The translations under genes and the position numbers were made by a program. The notes beneath the pieces were generated by a model. The model made no database searches. It was not told where the DNA came from and saw only the letters and a program-made list of their open reading frames with translations. From positions 36,558,452-36,622,451 of the forward strand of contig CM069442.1 in NCBI GenBank assembly GCA_035610835.1: a DNA stretch of 64,000 nt. Direction: 5' to 3'. The DNA comes from Ophiura sarsii. Lineage: Eukaryota; Echinodermata; Ophiuroidea; Amphilepidida; Ophiuridae. Positions 47,740 to 61,034 of this stretch are shown piece by piece. Numbering within the stretch: position 1 is the stretch's first letter; every line of letters starts with the position of its first letter.

Positions 47740-47930
47740 ATGGACAAAATCAGGTATTTTGAAAGAATAATTGAATAAAAATAACTATATATTCAAAATA
47801 TCACATCAGGTATTTTGAAAGAATGAGTGTATCAAATAACTACGGAAAAATCAGATATTCTGAAAAAATAATTGTATAAAATAACTACAGTAATGCACAT
47901 CAGGTATTTTGAAAGAACAAATTTATATAT
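47740..47930. repeat. Four-unit tandem repeat
   Basis: Degenerate units of about 55 bp share caggtattttgaaagaataa and aataactac. Non-coding. Confidence 0.8.
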
Positions 47931-48324
47931 GATCACTAAAAACATACAACTGAAGCATTTGACAATACAGTGCGCAAAGGGAATGATGCATACAAGACTG
48001 TCCAAGGGATGACATCGCAGACCTTAAGAGACCCAAATATGTGAAGTTATTAGAAATGGATAATTACTGCCGATGGATATTACCTGGAGTTGACACAGAT
48101 TTTGTAATGGGTCGTGGGGCCAGAGGAGGGAGGGCTGTAGAGCTAAGTCTTAGTGGAAAACATCTGGGATAACGTTTTAACTGATTTTTACAGATTTTTT
48201 TCAGAGCTTTTAGACGATCAAATCAAATATAGTGGAGTTGATGTTAAATCTTTCTTCTTTTTTTCTTTTTTTTTTTTTCTTTTGTATTAACCCGAACCAC
48301 TCCAGTGCCACCTTGGCCAAGTAT

Positions 48325-48380
48325 GGTTGACCCCGTGGCGCACTGGTAGGACGTTCGTTCAAGCCCCGGGACGTGGCCAC
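48325..48380 (+). mobile_element. tRNA-like SINE head
   Basis: gttgaccccgtggcgcactg resembles box A and gttcgttcaagccccgg resembles box B, at tRNA-like spacing but without a foldable acceptor stem. It is probably a SINE fragment and not a tRNA gene. Confidence 0.5.
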
Positions 48381-49479
48381 TATTTTTGTCTGCGCTTTTT
48401 GTTGTTGAAAAAAGTTCCTTGAAAAATAGTGGTGGGAGATTAGGGTTAAAGTAAACTTTTGTCATGTTTTGGCAATTTGAGAAGAATTAGAATAGAGCGG
48501 AAATATTTTGATATAGGTCTGTGAAAAGAAAAAATATTAAAATCAGGTCTTGGGATAATACCCATACCGACTTTATCGATTCTAAGTCTATAGGTCCTGC
48601 CCACTTTTATACAACCACAAAAATATTGAGTAATTTCATTCTAAACATAAACATCCCTCCAAACAAACTATTTTTCTTTGCTGGCCTAATATTCCTGACA
48701 TGCCCCAAATGAAAATGTCAAAGTCAATGAATTCATAGCGGGTAATTCCGCTCATCAAATGAGACCGGGTGAAAATGGATATCAATGGAAAGGAAATTGG
48801 GTAAAATATATACACTAGGTCACAGATGGAGCACGTTGGCAGGGATGCGTATCTGCTTAGATGATTCACTTGACAGAATATATAAGAACTCAACCCCCCC
48901 CCCCCCCCCCCATACACACACACCCACTTATTTCTTTTTTTTATTAGGCCAAATTTAAAAAAATAGTAGTTTCTCGTCCTCGCGCGCATCCATTTTAGCT
49001 GCCGCATCAAGAAAATTTGGGTTTTTTTATTCTATTTTTTCATTGTCTTTTTCAAGACATTTTCGCAAATCTGGAGTCATTTTCACAATCTATCTGCACT
49101 TTTACCTAGCGGGAACCCTGCGCTATTATAAATACTGTGATAAGTCTTTTAAAATGCATCAAATCCTCTGTGGAATATTCTCCGAAATTTTGGATCGGCC
49201 ATTTTGCAACAAACAAAAAAAGTGCCCGCATCCTCCGTTTTTCAAAAAGTTCGGACGAGAAACTAGTTGGTTTTTTTTACTTGGCCTTACACATAGAGAA
49301 TTGATTTTAACGATATGTCCAAATTATACTAAATTATGTACAAAAATTCACAAACAGAAGTTAAAAGAAAAATCATTGAAGTGTTACATCAAATCTGAGT
49401 TATTCATGCCAGTTTAAAGAAGCTTTAAAATGATGCTTTAATGAAGGAAACTAAACTTGCAAGAGACATGGTGTGATTT

Positions 49480-49680
49480 CAAGATGCATATCATTTTCCT
49501 GTTATTTCTGGTATTGTATATATCTTACCAGTTTTATTTTTTAATCTGTGTATTTTTAAATTATATTTTTTTATATTAATTTATATTTTAAATTGTTGCT
49601 TTTTAATTTGTTGTTTTAAATTGTAAAGCGCTTTGTGGTGTTTACGAAAAGCGTTTCTTAAATGCAGCTTAGTAGTAGTA
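49480..49680 (+). mobile_element. LINE-like 3' tail
   Basis: ttgtaaagcgctttgtgg and gaaaagcgtttcttaaatgc resemble the conserved 3' end of animal CR1/L2-type LINEs ('aaagcgcttt...gcgctatataaatg'), ending in a tagtagta repeat. No reverse transcriptase frame is seen upstream. Confidence 0.55.
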
Positions 49681-51064
49681 TTTTCTTCGTATTACAACGA
49701 GTTTATTTGCCTTCAAAAATGAATTTGACACCAGCATGTCCTTTTGATGCAACTAGTCACAAATCTGTATTCATGAAAGTTTCAAGACACCTCATATTGC
49801 ATCGACCCCTTCCATCCCCTGCTCCCCACCCTCTGCAGTATTTCAGTGAGGTTTAATATAGATAAACTTGTAAACTCGACATGTCTAATAATATTATGTT
49901 CTCCCTGTCCCCTGCCTCCCATCTCCATATTTCAGCATAACACATTATTTCCATGAATGTTTATAAATGCAATGGTATCAAATATCAATTTAACTAATTG
50001 TTTTGTTACTCAAATTTGCACACAGAAAATAGTACAACTATAATGGCTGGCTTACGAAAAAGAAATGGTTTGCGCAACTGAAGATACGTAATTGGGAATC
50101 GCGCTTTGACCACGGGCGATATTCAGATCATATTACTCTTCTTCTGGTTCACCGCAATAATTAAAGCACTACAAAAATGCTAAATTTCCCTACCAAATGA
50201 AGAAGGAAAAATCCCACTAACTTGTAAATAAAGGAAATGAAAAGGAACATCACATTTGTATTCTGTTGAACACTTTGGTAAACTTATGACAATATCTAGA
50301 TATTCTGTTGCGGCAATGTTATCACAGCATGGGATGCCTGAAATCAAAATAGCTCAATTTTTGTACTAAGATATACCATTTACAGTACATGTGCCCTTCT
50401 TGTAACAAAGATTGTATTATAAACTTGATAGAATTAAAAGTGGTGGGGTGGGGAGGGAGGGAATTTAGCAATAATTGCCAACCTATATGATTCACCTGCA
50501 ATTTGGTTATATTTTCTGGGGATTGGACTGAAGGGATGTATCAAACAGTGGCATCCATTATAATTTGGTCATTTATAATCTTTACGAAATGTTTATCAGT
50601 TTGCAATCTTAGCAATATATAAGGTTCAAAATAGCTCAGATCATTTCACCATCTGACCACGTACATAGTACCTAAAGCAGTTTCAATCCTCTTTAAAGGT
50701 ACAGACAGTGTCAGTGATTTCGAATCCAGATTTTGTTTCAGAATTTTGTTTAAAAATCTCTTAAAAACCATAGTATAACACCAACAAATTACAAATAGCT
50801 TATATTGTCACTCCAAAAGGTTGTAAATAGGGGTAACACCTAAATTTGACACTATTTAAAAAAATATTCTGAAAATATTCTGTAAATTTAAAATTCAGAT
50901 AAATCCTATCGACTTTACTGTCTCACCTATGCAAGCTTTCATGAAGTATGTTTGATCAATTGGGTCAGGTATTGAATAGCCCAATTGGTGAAAATGGCCT
51001 ACAAACAATTTAACAGGATGTAGTCATTGCAAAATAATAATGACCAAAACTGTATTTTGTGCCT

Positions 51065-51310
51065 TTAACACTTTCCACGCGGCAGGCGTCTGCAGAACAT
51101 TCCAAAATTTCACAATTTTTTTTAAAAAATGTCAAAATTATTGAATTTCATTACCATATTTAGAATCACCATGAGAAATGCATTGAAATAAGTACAAACA
51201 TGCCTAGTATTGGGTCAGTAATCATTGAGATAAACTTTGAAAATTGTGAAAGGTTTCTGAAAAAGCAGTTCTGTGTATGGTAAAAATAGTAGCCGCGTGG
51301 AAAGTGTTAA
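51065..51310. mobile_element. TTAA-flanked MITE, copy 6
   Basis: Full length, from ttaacactttccacgcggca to gccgcgtggaaagtgttaa, with near-perfect termini. It is the best copy for a consensus. Confidence 0.95.
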
Positions 51311-51752
51311 GAGACATTATACGCAACCAGTTTGCCACCCAAACACTGTCTTATAGTGATTATCAAATTATAGCTACTGTATAGAGAGATAGTAGTAAAC
51401 AGGCCCCTAGATATAAGCTCCTTCAACCATATCACTATAAATATGTAAATGTAGCCTCAAGTAAAATTGCACCATGATAAGATAGTGCTGCTGTTTTAGA
51501 CACAGGTAAATAAACTGTGCCTTGTGAAAAATAAGCTATAAATTTGGAGATCCCTATTATTATCCTGTCGTATAAAAACTTTGTAGGAACACAATGTTTT
51601 GGTTACATGAGTACAATATTACTGATAACACTATGGAATCTTTTTCATGTCAATCACTATTTCCCCTTTTGTGAAACAAACTCTACCAAGAAAAAGAAAG
51701 TGTCATTAAGAATGTGAAAAGCTAGTATTTTCAATCTAAAACAAAGATCAGC

Positions 51753-51956
51753 ATACAGTGGTAACATTTGCGCAATTAATTTGTCAAGCTTTGCCGATTT
51801 CTACCTGTTCTGCGGGGGGTTTATTTGTGATTTGTAGCTTCATCACATAGACCTAAACGCAAAATAAATATCTTCGCGTTTATAATTTTTCGCGGTAGCT
51901 GCTTCGAGTATGAAAAGCGTGAAAATAAATGTAGCGCGAACATTTCCACTTTTAAA
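51753..51956. mobile_element. 'ttcgcg' MITE copy 4
   Basis: It starts atacagtggtaacatttgcg and ends gcgcgaacatttccactttt. It shares gtagcttcatcacatagac with copy 1. Confidence 0.7.
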
Positions 51957-52669
51957 GAATTCGAATTTGAGTATTCTCATTTACAAAACAGTGGAGCCAA
52001 TGGAAACAAAACATTCTTATTTCTTGTCTACGCTGTCTATAATATCCGTCCCTATGCAACCGAACTGTTGCATTTGCTGCTGGTTTTAATCCACCTTTAC
52101 TTACTAAAGGTGTACCATCGATACTTGAAACCTCGCCATCAGGTAGTAGTAATTTCTAATGAATGATTAATGTTTCTGATTAAAAAGTCTGTTCGGTATC
52201 AGTTGAAACAATGACCTTTAGAAAGGTACATGGGTTAACACTACAGGTAATCAAGGATATAATGTAATCATATGGTAAATACTATAGTGTATTTTGATAC
52301 CGCCTTCAATATCCTCTCTGGTACAAATTTAGTCGACTAGAGGTGACAAAACATCAGGGTCACATTTCAAATTTTGTGGAACGGGTATAGAGTCATCTAA
52401 GCCCAACCGACAAGGTTCATTCACATCAATTCTGTTCCTGCGAGAGTTGAGTTCCTGTGAGGATTAATCCCATCAACCCTACTAACTTTAGCAGCTCGGT
52501 TATTATGTAGTGATATTGATGACAACAAAAACCCTTGTGTCAGTAGGGAATTTTGCTATCTACTGAAGATACCGATATTATGATTATGGAAATCAACATC
52601 AATTTTGTGTGTACAGGGGTGTGAAATCTGGATATGGTTTATGTGTAACAAAATTAGCTAAGGCGTCAA

Positions 52670-52930
52670 AAAAAGCCCTGTTCTACGGGCTGACGGACCT
52701 CTCAGGTTGGGGCGATCGACCAGTCTATTTTCTTCTGTAAAATGACACAAAAAATCACAAAAATCTATTTAAAAAGTGATTTATTTTTTTACAAACTAAA
52801 GAAATTCACCAGAATTTCTGAAATAGGGTTCGGTATTCACTGCACATGAACATTTTCACAAACACCCCTCCCCCCAAAAAAAATAAAAATAAAAAATGAT
52901 CAGGCCTGTAGGTGTTTTTGTTTGTTGGCT
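52670..52930. mobile_element. 'ttctacgggc' foldback element
   Basis: The left end aaaagccctgttctacgggc, with ggacctctcaggttggggcg inside, and the right end atcaggcctgtaggtg are inverted only in part. Relatives lie near 2640, 24130, 39905, 55265 and 58470. Confidence 0.55.
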
Positions 52931-54496
52931 GATTCAACACCTAGTTCAATTTAGATATACTTTATTTATGGTTGTCTAAATTGACTAGTACACTGATACT
53001 AATAGTAATAAGAAGTTGTATCCGTCTCATCAGCAGTATTGTATGGCTCATTAACATGCACTTGACCCAATGTATAATCCACTGGCGGTTATCCGTCCGT
53101 GCTATCTACTGTAGATAGCAATATCACTATTTATGGATCATTCATATGTAACTAGAACATATCTTCATGCCATATGTAATCAGAACCTAGGTTATTGATA
53201 CTTTTTGTATTCAATGAGAATTTTAAAAACAATATCATTATGTTTATTGATGAATGATGACCATAATGTATTGTCAACTTTTGTTAATGTATATGTATGT
53301 ATGTTATTTGTAATTTCTGTTTGTTGTTGAGCACTATATAAAAAAATTAACTTAAAAAAATAAAAAACGCTCCATTTGGAGCACTAAAGAGAAAAAAAGA
53401 ACCTGGTGTACAATTCCTGGGGTATTATTTGGTGTACAATTCAGATACATATTTTCAAGATTGGTAGTAACACTCATAATGATATTGAATTGTTTGAGCA
53501 GTTGAGCAGTTGAGCAGTTTTTAGCGGTGAAGGGACTCATCAGGCTTGAAGTAAATCGTGAGAAATTATGCTTGTCAAAACCAGTAAATTTACACTCACT
53601 AATTGATATTAAATTACACTTGTTGGGAGGATTTATCAGGATGGTATTGCATCCGGTTTGGCGCGAAATCTGATCCAGAAAATGTAATATCATCAAATTT
53701 CAAACCACAGAGGATCTAGTATGAAATCCTCAGGCGATTAAAATGAAATATCAATTAGCGAGTACAAAACATCTGGTTTTGACAAGCATAATTTAAATTA
53801 ATTTCTCAAAACAATTTGTCAGCTTTATAATTATATATCCATACACGTTACACCAATCCAAGTATAAGTATGAGATTGATATCTCAATTGGCCAGTTACA
53901 ATATAATATTGGATGATATTTGATGATGATACTAGAAACTAATATATGGGTCATACGATACCTAGGATGAATAATGATGCGGTCTATGAATAGAAGAGAA
54001 ACAAGGTCAAGTCACCATAACACACAAACAGATTGTACGACCTACTCTGATTGGCTAGTTACCTAATAATATCATTGAAGTAGCCAATCAAATTATAGCT
54101 TATAGATATATTGGTCATATTATATAGCTAAAGTAATGTCCTCTGCAGCTCTGCCAAATGTACTATAAAACTAAGATTGCCTGGCTGAATAAATGCTCAT
54201 TTCAGGCTACCAAATCATAAGATGTGGCCAGGGGCCAATTTTGGCTCCTGCGGAAGCTGTTATTACCACTGGTTTACATTAACTTTGACAGTCAGAGGCC
54301 ACTTTTAGTTGGAAAGGGGGTTGTATCAAACATTTCAACTATGTTTTATTATTACTTTACATATTTTATATTGTAATATCTTCACAAAAGTGATATCTGC
54401 TAACCGGTGGTATCATTAAAGGTGTGTGCACAATTAAATGGGTGTGACATTTCTCTAACATCTCCTGACTCATAAGACAGCCCTTGGTTCCAATTG

Positions 54497-54618
54497 GGGC
54501 TATTCCGTTTAAAATCCATACACCCCCTATGGAAGACATAACCGAAATCGTCCATACAGGGAGTGTAGATTTCAAATGGAATCACCCAGGGGTGTATGGA
54601 TTCTAAATAGAATAGCCC
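54497..54618. mobile_element. 'ggctattcc' palindromic MITE, copy 3 (short)
   Basis: The ends ggggctattccgtttaaaat and attctaaatagaatagccc flank a 122-bp form that lacks one of the two inner arms. Confidence 0.85.
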
Positions 54619-54918
54619 ATTAAGACCAGTGAACCAAGGGCCGATTATTAAATAGAGTGGCCCCTGGCTCATGTTTCAAATTTCCCAGCCTGAGCAATTG
54701 TAAGATCATAATAATAAGAATTAACCGAGATAATCATTGAAACAACCAATCAAAGTATAGCTTCTAGATATCTAGGTAATCATAGTTAAAACTAAATATT
54801 CCTCTCCTCTACCCAATGTACAATATCTCTTTGATAATAACATTGCCAAATAAAAGCTAATTGTAAGATCCCCAGGATGTCACTGTCATGGAAAAACAGT
54901 ACAGAGCAAAAGACTATT

Positions 54919-55101
54919 GGGCTATTCCATTTGAAATGCATACACCCTCTATGGAAGACACCAACTTAATCTTCCCCACAGGGAGTGTGCATTTCAAATG
55001 GGGTTACCTGCTTGAGTGAATTCATTTGAAATCTTCACTCCCTTTGTGGAAGATTATGGTCATGTCTTCCATAGGGGGTGTATGGATTGCAAATGGAATA
55101 T
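54919..55101. mobile_element. 'ggctattcc' palindromic MITE, copy 4
   Basis: It starts gggctattccatttgaaatg. The inverted end ggattgcaaatggaata has lost the final gccc. Confidence 0.88.
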
Positions 55102-55264
55102 CTCACTAGGAAGTAGGATGTCATATTATTTGGGTAGTCAAATCATTAGCTTTTACGGCAGTTTGGTTCATTTGATGCATTTAATGTCCAGGAAATACTT
55201 ACAGACGTCTCAACAATGCATCCTTTATTGGGTATTCCAAGACCTTCATTCAAACTGGTCTATA

Positions 55265-55495
55265 AACCCTGTTCTACGGGCAACCAGACCTCTCAGGATG
55301 CGTCTGTCAATCAGGTCTTTTTTTTGTTAACAAAATTGTCCCCTTGAAAATGACTGTTAAAAATCTTGTCGCATTATGACAAGCCATTTGGGTCGGTATT
55401 CATTTGCACATGAACATTTTTTTTCACCGATTTTGGTCCCGTAAAACTATGTTTGCCCATAGAACAGGGTTTCTTTTTTTCGCCGCCTGAACCAT
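55265..55495. mobile_element. 'ttctacgggc' foldback element, near-complete
   Basis: The ends aaaccctgttctacgggc and gcccatagaacagggttt are good inverted repeats. The inner word gacctctcaggatgcg is the same as at 52690. This is the clearest copy of the family in the window. Confidence 0.8.
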
Positions 55496-55865
55496 ACCTT
55501 TTTTAATTACATCTACTAGTTCACAGGCCTCCAAACAGCCTCAATTGATTAAATCCATGATACCAACATCCCGGTAGCTAATCAAAAACGAGCATTTAGA
55601 AATCTTCACACTTTAAGGGGTTGTAAATGGTCAGTACTTTCGTGCCCTTGATTGACTGAAGTATCACTAGATATTCCATTCCAATTAATAATTCCATGTT
55701 TAACCTTTTGAGTGGACACCCTCAGTTTTCCTTATTAAAAACTGATGAGCAAACAAGATGGGCCAGCTATCTAAAGAGCATTTACCCGATGTTGAGGACA
55801 CTACTGATTTCTGATAGACAGGGCGTTAAAAAGGGATGGTTTGTTTGTCTATAGGAATCTTCTCT

Positions 55866-56112
55866 TTAACACTTTCCACGCGGCTATTAATTTTACCGTA
55901 CACAAAACAGATTTGTCAGAAATCTTTCCTAACTTTCAATGTCTATCTCAAGGATTACTGAACCAATACTAGGCATGCTTGTACTTATTTCAATGCATTT
56001 CTCATGGTAATTTCAAATTTGATGATGAAATTCAATACTGTTGACATTTTTTAAACATTTTGGGACATTTTGGAATGTCGTCTGCAGACGCCTGCCACGT
56101 GGAAAGTGTTAA
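55866..56112. mobile_element. TTAA-flanked MITE, copy 7
   Basis: Full length, ttaacactttccacgcggct to ccacgtggaaagtgttaa, with the cgtctgcagacg palindrome near the right end. Confidence 0.95.
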
Positions 56113-56860
56113 GGCAGAGTCAGCTAGTCCATTGGAATTGCCTGTTTACAACATATTGATTATGGTACAGTATAGTTTTACAAGACTTTTATCATACAAA
56201 ATGTTTGGGGGTTTTCATGTTTACAGTACAGGCTGATGATGTGGCTTGAAAGTGAAATAACACGCACACCAATGCTTATTATTCTGACATAACTAGAACT
56301 GATCAAGCAAAATGTTTGCACATTTGCATGTAGGCACCAGTAAAGTCCAAGTATACAAGATAAGAGGTGGTTTTCAGAAATTTGCTTTTGTCATATGTCA
56401 TATGCAAGTCAGGCACAACATAACGTTTTTGTTGTTGAAAATTACTAATCATGCTTGCATATGTTTATACACACTACACATACATTTTTTTCTCAGAATT
56501 ACTGTTGATCAGGCTGAACAAACAGAATATTTCTTTTAAAGCCCTAATTCTATTTCACCTGTTTCATTCCTAAGCACAATGTGAGCTAGCCTATCTCACA
56601 GCTGTATCTCAGCAAGCTGTGTTCAATTAAGATACCTGTATACTATGTATACATCGTATTGCTATCTCAAGAAAATCCATAACAATTTTTGAGTGAGGAT
56701 TTTAATGGAAATTTATAGAATTATCTCCACATTGTTAGCAAAATGCTTCACAAAAATGTTATATAATCCATCCCGTAATTGAATAAACGTACTATAAAAA
56801 TAAACCTTTTGGTGTTTTAAAGTTATCAACCATTCTAAATAACATGTAGATTTTTTACTC

Positions 56861-57088
56861 TTAACACTTCCCACACGGCAAAACCTATTTTTTCAGAAAC
56901 CTTGCCCAACTTTCACGGTCTATCTCAAGGATTGCTGAATCAATACTACATATGTCTGTACTTATTTTAATGCATTTCTCATAATGATTCCAAATATGGT
57001 AAAAAAATTAATTATTTTGACATTTTTGAAACATTTTGTGAAATTTTGGAATGTCGTCTGGAGAAGCCTGCCGTGTGTAAAGTGCTAA
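56861..57088. mobile_element. TTAA-flanked MITE, copy 8 (diverged)
   Basis: The ends ttaacacttcccacacggca and gccgtgtgtaaagtgctaa have several changes in each terminus. The body is recognisable. Confidence 0.88.
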
Positions 57089-57197
57089 AAACCACATTCC
57101 ATTCAGTGAATTTTTTTAGACGATAGCAAATTGATCCATCTCCTATATTTCAATATGGGTTAGAAACTTTAATTGTTAACCCATATTGAAAGATAGT

Positions 57198-57620
57198 TTA
57201 AAAGAAGGGTCCCGCAAGCACAACATTGAGTATTATTTGTTAGAAAAATAATTATCGAACCGAAATTACGTAATTATATAGAACAAAACACCATACTAGT
57301 CACAAAAATAAATAAAAACTCAAACAAATCACTCAACATGCAATTTTTAAAATTCGCGGCGATCGAAAGTCCCGGTGTCGATGACGTCACGGGTATCGGT
57401 GCTTAAATTTGCGCATGTGCATTGTATAACTATGACATCATCGACACTGGGACTTTCGATCGCCGCGAATTTAAAAAAGTGCATGTTGAGAGATTGCGGT
57501 TTTTATTTGTTTTTGTCATAAGTGTGGTGTTTTGTTCTATATAATTACAAAAGTTGGGCTCGATAGTTATTTTTCTAACATATTATGCACACTTTTATGC
57601 TTGCGGGACACCTCCTTTAA
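57198..57620. mobile_element. Long near-perfect palindromic element, copy 3
   Basis: It matches the copy at 28819, including the central gcggcgatcgaaagtcccgg and its inverted partner. Termini aagaagggtcccgc and gcgggacacctccttta. Confidence 0.9.
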
Positions 57621-58459
57621 GAACTAGCTTGCACCAACCAAAATCCTATCATAGAAACTCTTAAAAACTTCCATCATCTCTGAGTCAAGCTATTGCTGAC
57701 TGCATCATGTCACTCCGCCACACATTACTAACCATTTTGATATGACACATATTTACAGAGATAGCATATGTAGGTTACTGAAATATCGATTTGTGCAGGA
57801 GAGATATTGAATTTGTTGAGAATATCAAAACTAATATAATACGCTAATATAATGACATTCTTCATACTGTACTGTATCTCCTTGAAGTGATAAAATGCTG
57901 AATATGAGAGTAATTCATCTTCACTCTTATCATTTTTGGGGGAAATGTTATATCAAACCCTGAAATGAAATGGGAAATACAACTTTGATCTTGAGAATAA
58001 ATTGATATATATTTTTCCGCCACAATGTGATGTTAACGTATATTCACAATTCTAAAATTCACAGCAAATAAATTTGAAGTATAATGCTAAATTTACAGCA
58101 ATTTATCATACAAATTTATAAAATAGGTGTGTAAAGTCCAACATGCGAAAGCCATTCACAATTTTATATAAAAAAGGTGTAAAAGCCACGGTAACTAAAG
58201 ATACACTTAATTTGAAAATTATACCATACCAATTTATATTTATTATTTATGAATTGGTGAGCAAAGTCCAACATGTTAAGTTATTTAGATTAGTTAATGG
58301 TACTCAAAAGTCATTAAATACATTTTGACAGAATTTCTAGATCCCTTTGGTTGGATGTCCTCCAAAATGTTTTGATCAATACTGTCTTCAGATGATAACA
58401 GTAACTCAAGAGTCAAAAGGAACATATATTCTGTATGTAGATTACACACATAAATTGGG

Positions 58460-58730
58460 CTTCGGCATCAACAGAACCCACTGTTCTACGGGCCTGACTG
58501 GCTCATTTTTTTCAATTTTTTTAAATGTTTGAATATGTATTTTTTATTTTGAGTTTTTTGAATTTTTTTTGATATTTTGGACATTTGTTAGACATTTTTT
58601 TGAAAATTTCAAAATGTGTTGAAAAATAATCAAACTTTTGAGAAAAAAACAAACAAACAAAACGTCACCCGACCACCCCTACAGAGAAGACCAGCCCGTC
58701 GAACAGATTTTTTCCCCCATTGCCTTACTG
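58460..58730. mobile_element. 'ttctacgggc' foldback element, diverged
   Basis: The left end cccactgttctacgggcc and right end cagcccgtcgaacagattt are inverted. Most of the inside is T-rich. Confidence 0.65.
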
Positions 58731-58824
58731 TTGTTTATTGAAAATAGCAATTGCTGCGGTATACTACATACATAGTAATGAAGCTATCTAGAATCCACAT
58801 AGTATTTCACCTTGAATTATTGTT

Positions 58825-59090
58825 GTCTACTGAAGATAGCAATATCTTGATTGTAACATAGCATAAGCTTTCTATCTCAAATTCACATTGTTTTCAAACA
58901 TTTGCAGTTGTCTACTGAAGATAGTAGCAACACTGTGATACTATTGATGAAGTGCTTTCTATCTAAATTCAGAAAATAATTCAATTTAAATTATTTTCTT
59001 CTGCTAAGTATATAGTGGTATGATTTGATGTCTATCTAGAAAATAATTCAATTTAAATCGTTGCTGTCTACTGATGACAGCAACGACTCA
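58825..59090. repeat. Cluster of 'ctactgaagatag' hairpins
   Basis: Three short stem-loops (tgtctactgaagatagcaat, ttgtctactgaagatagtag and gctgtctactgatgacagc) occur within 250 bp, with shared aattcaatttaaat-type flanks. Confidence 0.75.
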
Positions 59091-59598
59091 GCAATACAAT
59101 CTAACAAGAGGTTTCCTTTTTTTTTAATTCACAAAATATTCCAGTTTAACTTGGCAAAAAATCTTGAAATCAGCAAGTGCAAATGATTAAAATTCAACTC
59201 CAAGTTCACAATATGGCACATTATCTGATTTAATTTGAATTGCACCAAATTTGTCAAATTGTAATTCAAATCAGCGAAAAAATCTAGGTACTTAAAGAAC
59301 AACCTCTGTGACGATAATAATTTCACAACCATTCTCCGATTTTATCGAATATCTCGTATGCAACTACATGCCTGAGAGATTCTTAACACTGTTGAGAACA
59401 TTATGGGCACGTCCCATCAAGAGACACTTCACGTGAGCTTTGGCATATTATGTGATATTTTACCATTAGACTGCGAGATAAAAAAAGGTTGTATGCACCA
59501 GAGAAACCTGTATTATTGTTTTGGTTAAATTTGATTTTTCAAGTACAATCCCATTTTCTTGGTACATTTTGGTTGACATAACTTGATTTATGTCAAGT

Positions 59599-59780
59599 TT
59601 GAGTTTAATCAGTTCCAAATTGGCGAGAAATAGTAGGTTTTTATCTCTCCGCGCGCAAAAGTAATCCAAGCGTTTGCCCGCGATTATGACCACACACACG
59701 CGGTATTGGTCGCACGCATGCGTCACACATATGATGCACAATGTGACAGTTGCCTTCATGCGCAGTTTTTTTTAAAGTGT
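59599..59780. mobile_element. 'agttccaaattggc' foldback MITE, copy 4 (truncated)
   Basis: The left end gtttaatcagttccaaattg and tatctctccgcgcgc are intact. The right terminus is missing. The inside is rich in alternating purine-pyrimidine (cgcacgcatgcg). Confidence 0.7.
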
Positions 59781-60639
59781 AATCTATCACAAACCTCCAA
59801 TGCAATGGCGTCTATATTTGCACTGTGAAATAGGAATGTTGGATCTGGTGCAGAAATGCTATGCCACTGCCTTTATTACATGCTGATGGCGCCTCTCAAC
59901 TTGAAATGACAGAAGAGTATAACTCTCTTTTCAAAACTTTTCATAATCCCTTCAATTCTTGTAGTTCATTCACTCCGTTTCATATTAATCAATCATTGAA
60001 CACCTGGCACAGTAAAATACAATACAGTAACTGAAAACTTCCAATCACTTCTACATCCCCTTTCATTTAGTTTACAACTCATAATACAACATGAGTTTGA
60101 GCATTCACGCAGCCCCGCTCGAGTGCTTATTTTCTATTCCTCTATCTATCGCATCAAGATAACTATTTTTTGGCACCACATGAGGTAATGAGACTTTGAG
60201 AACACGAGCTGCACAAAGAATTTACCGCTCTCATTTGTCATCTTGTGACCTTTTCATCAAATGTAATTTTGCAAAAGTCAATTATTATCATGCACTGCCA
60301 TGAACCTCTGCAATCATCACGTATTCAACCTGAAGCTGTTATGATTTTCACATGGATAATTTTGTGTGTGCTAAGACAAATTTATATGATTTCTTGTATT
60401 AAGATATTCCGGAATGTGCGTTCTTCTTCCTCTACATAGAAATTTATTAAGCAAACATTTGTATGTTTTCATTTTTGCATACTTGTTATGGTGTTCGGAA
60501 GTACAAACATTTGATGTACGTGAACAATTTTCCATATTAGCAGTATTGAACTTTTGGCAATTATTTACCCCCTCAAAAAAAACGTCAAGTTATGTGGATT
60601 TTAACATTTCAAACGTGCCTGAATTTAGATCAGATCAAT

Positions 60640-61034
60640 GGACTATTCCATTTGAAATCCATACACCCTCTATGTGGCTTTTGGTTTTACCACATACAAA
60701 ACAGATTTTTCAGAAACCATTCCCAACTGTCAGGGTCTATCTCAAGGATTACTGATCCAATACAAGGCATGCTTGTACTTATTTGAATGCATTTCTCATT
60801 GTGAATTCCAATATGGTAATGAAATTAAATAATTTGGACATTTTAAAAACATTTTGTGAAATTTTGGAGTGTCAGACGCTTGCCGCATGGAAAGTGTTAA
60901 TCTTCTCACAGATGGTTTGAATTTCAAACGGGAATACCTGTACGGGTTACCCCATTTAAAATCTACATTCCCTGTGGAAGATTAGGTCATGTCTTCCACA
61001 GGCAGAGGGTATATGAATATCACATGGAATAGCC
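60640..61034. mobile_element. 'ggctattcc' MITE split by a TTAA-type MITE
   Basis: The left part at 60640-60673 (gactattccatttgaaatcc, then acaccctctatg) and the right part at about 60902-61034 (ending atggaatagccc) are halves of one palindromic MITE. A TTAA-family copy at 60674-60900, lacking its own left terminus, lies between. Confidence 0.85.

Noticed and set aside
48636..49417. Two 124-codon frames on opposite strands
   Set aside because: They run through poly-C/poly-T tracts and a repeat-like region, with no conserved motif.
60414..60755. 113-codon plus-strand frame
   Set aside because: It crosses the junction of two MITEs and has no conserved motif.
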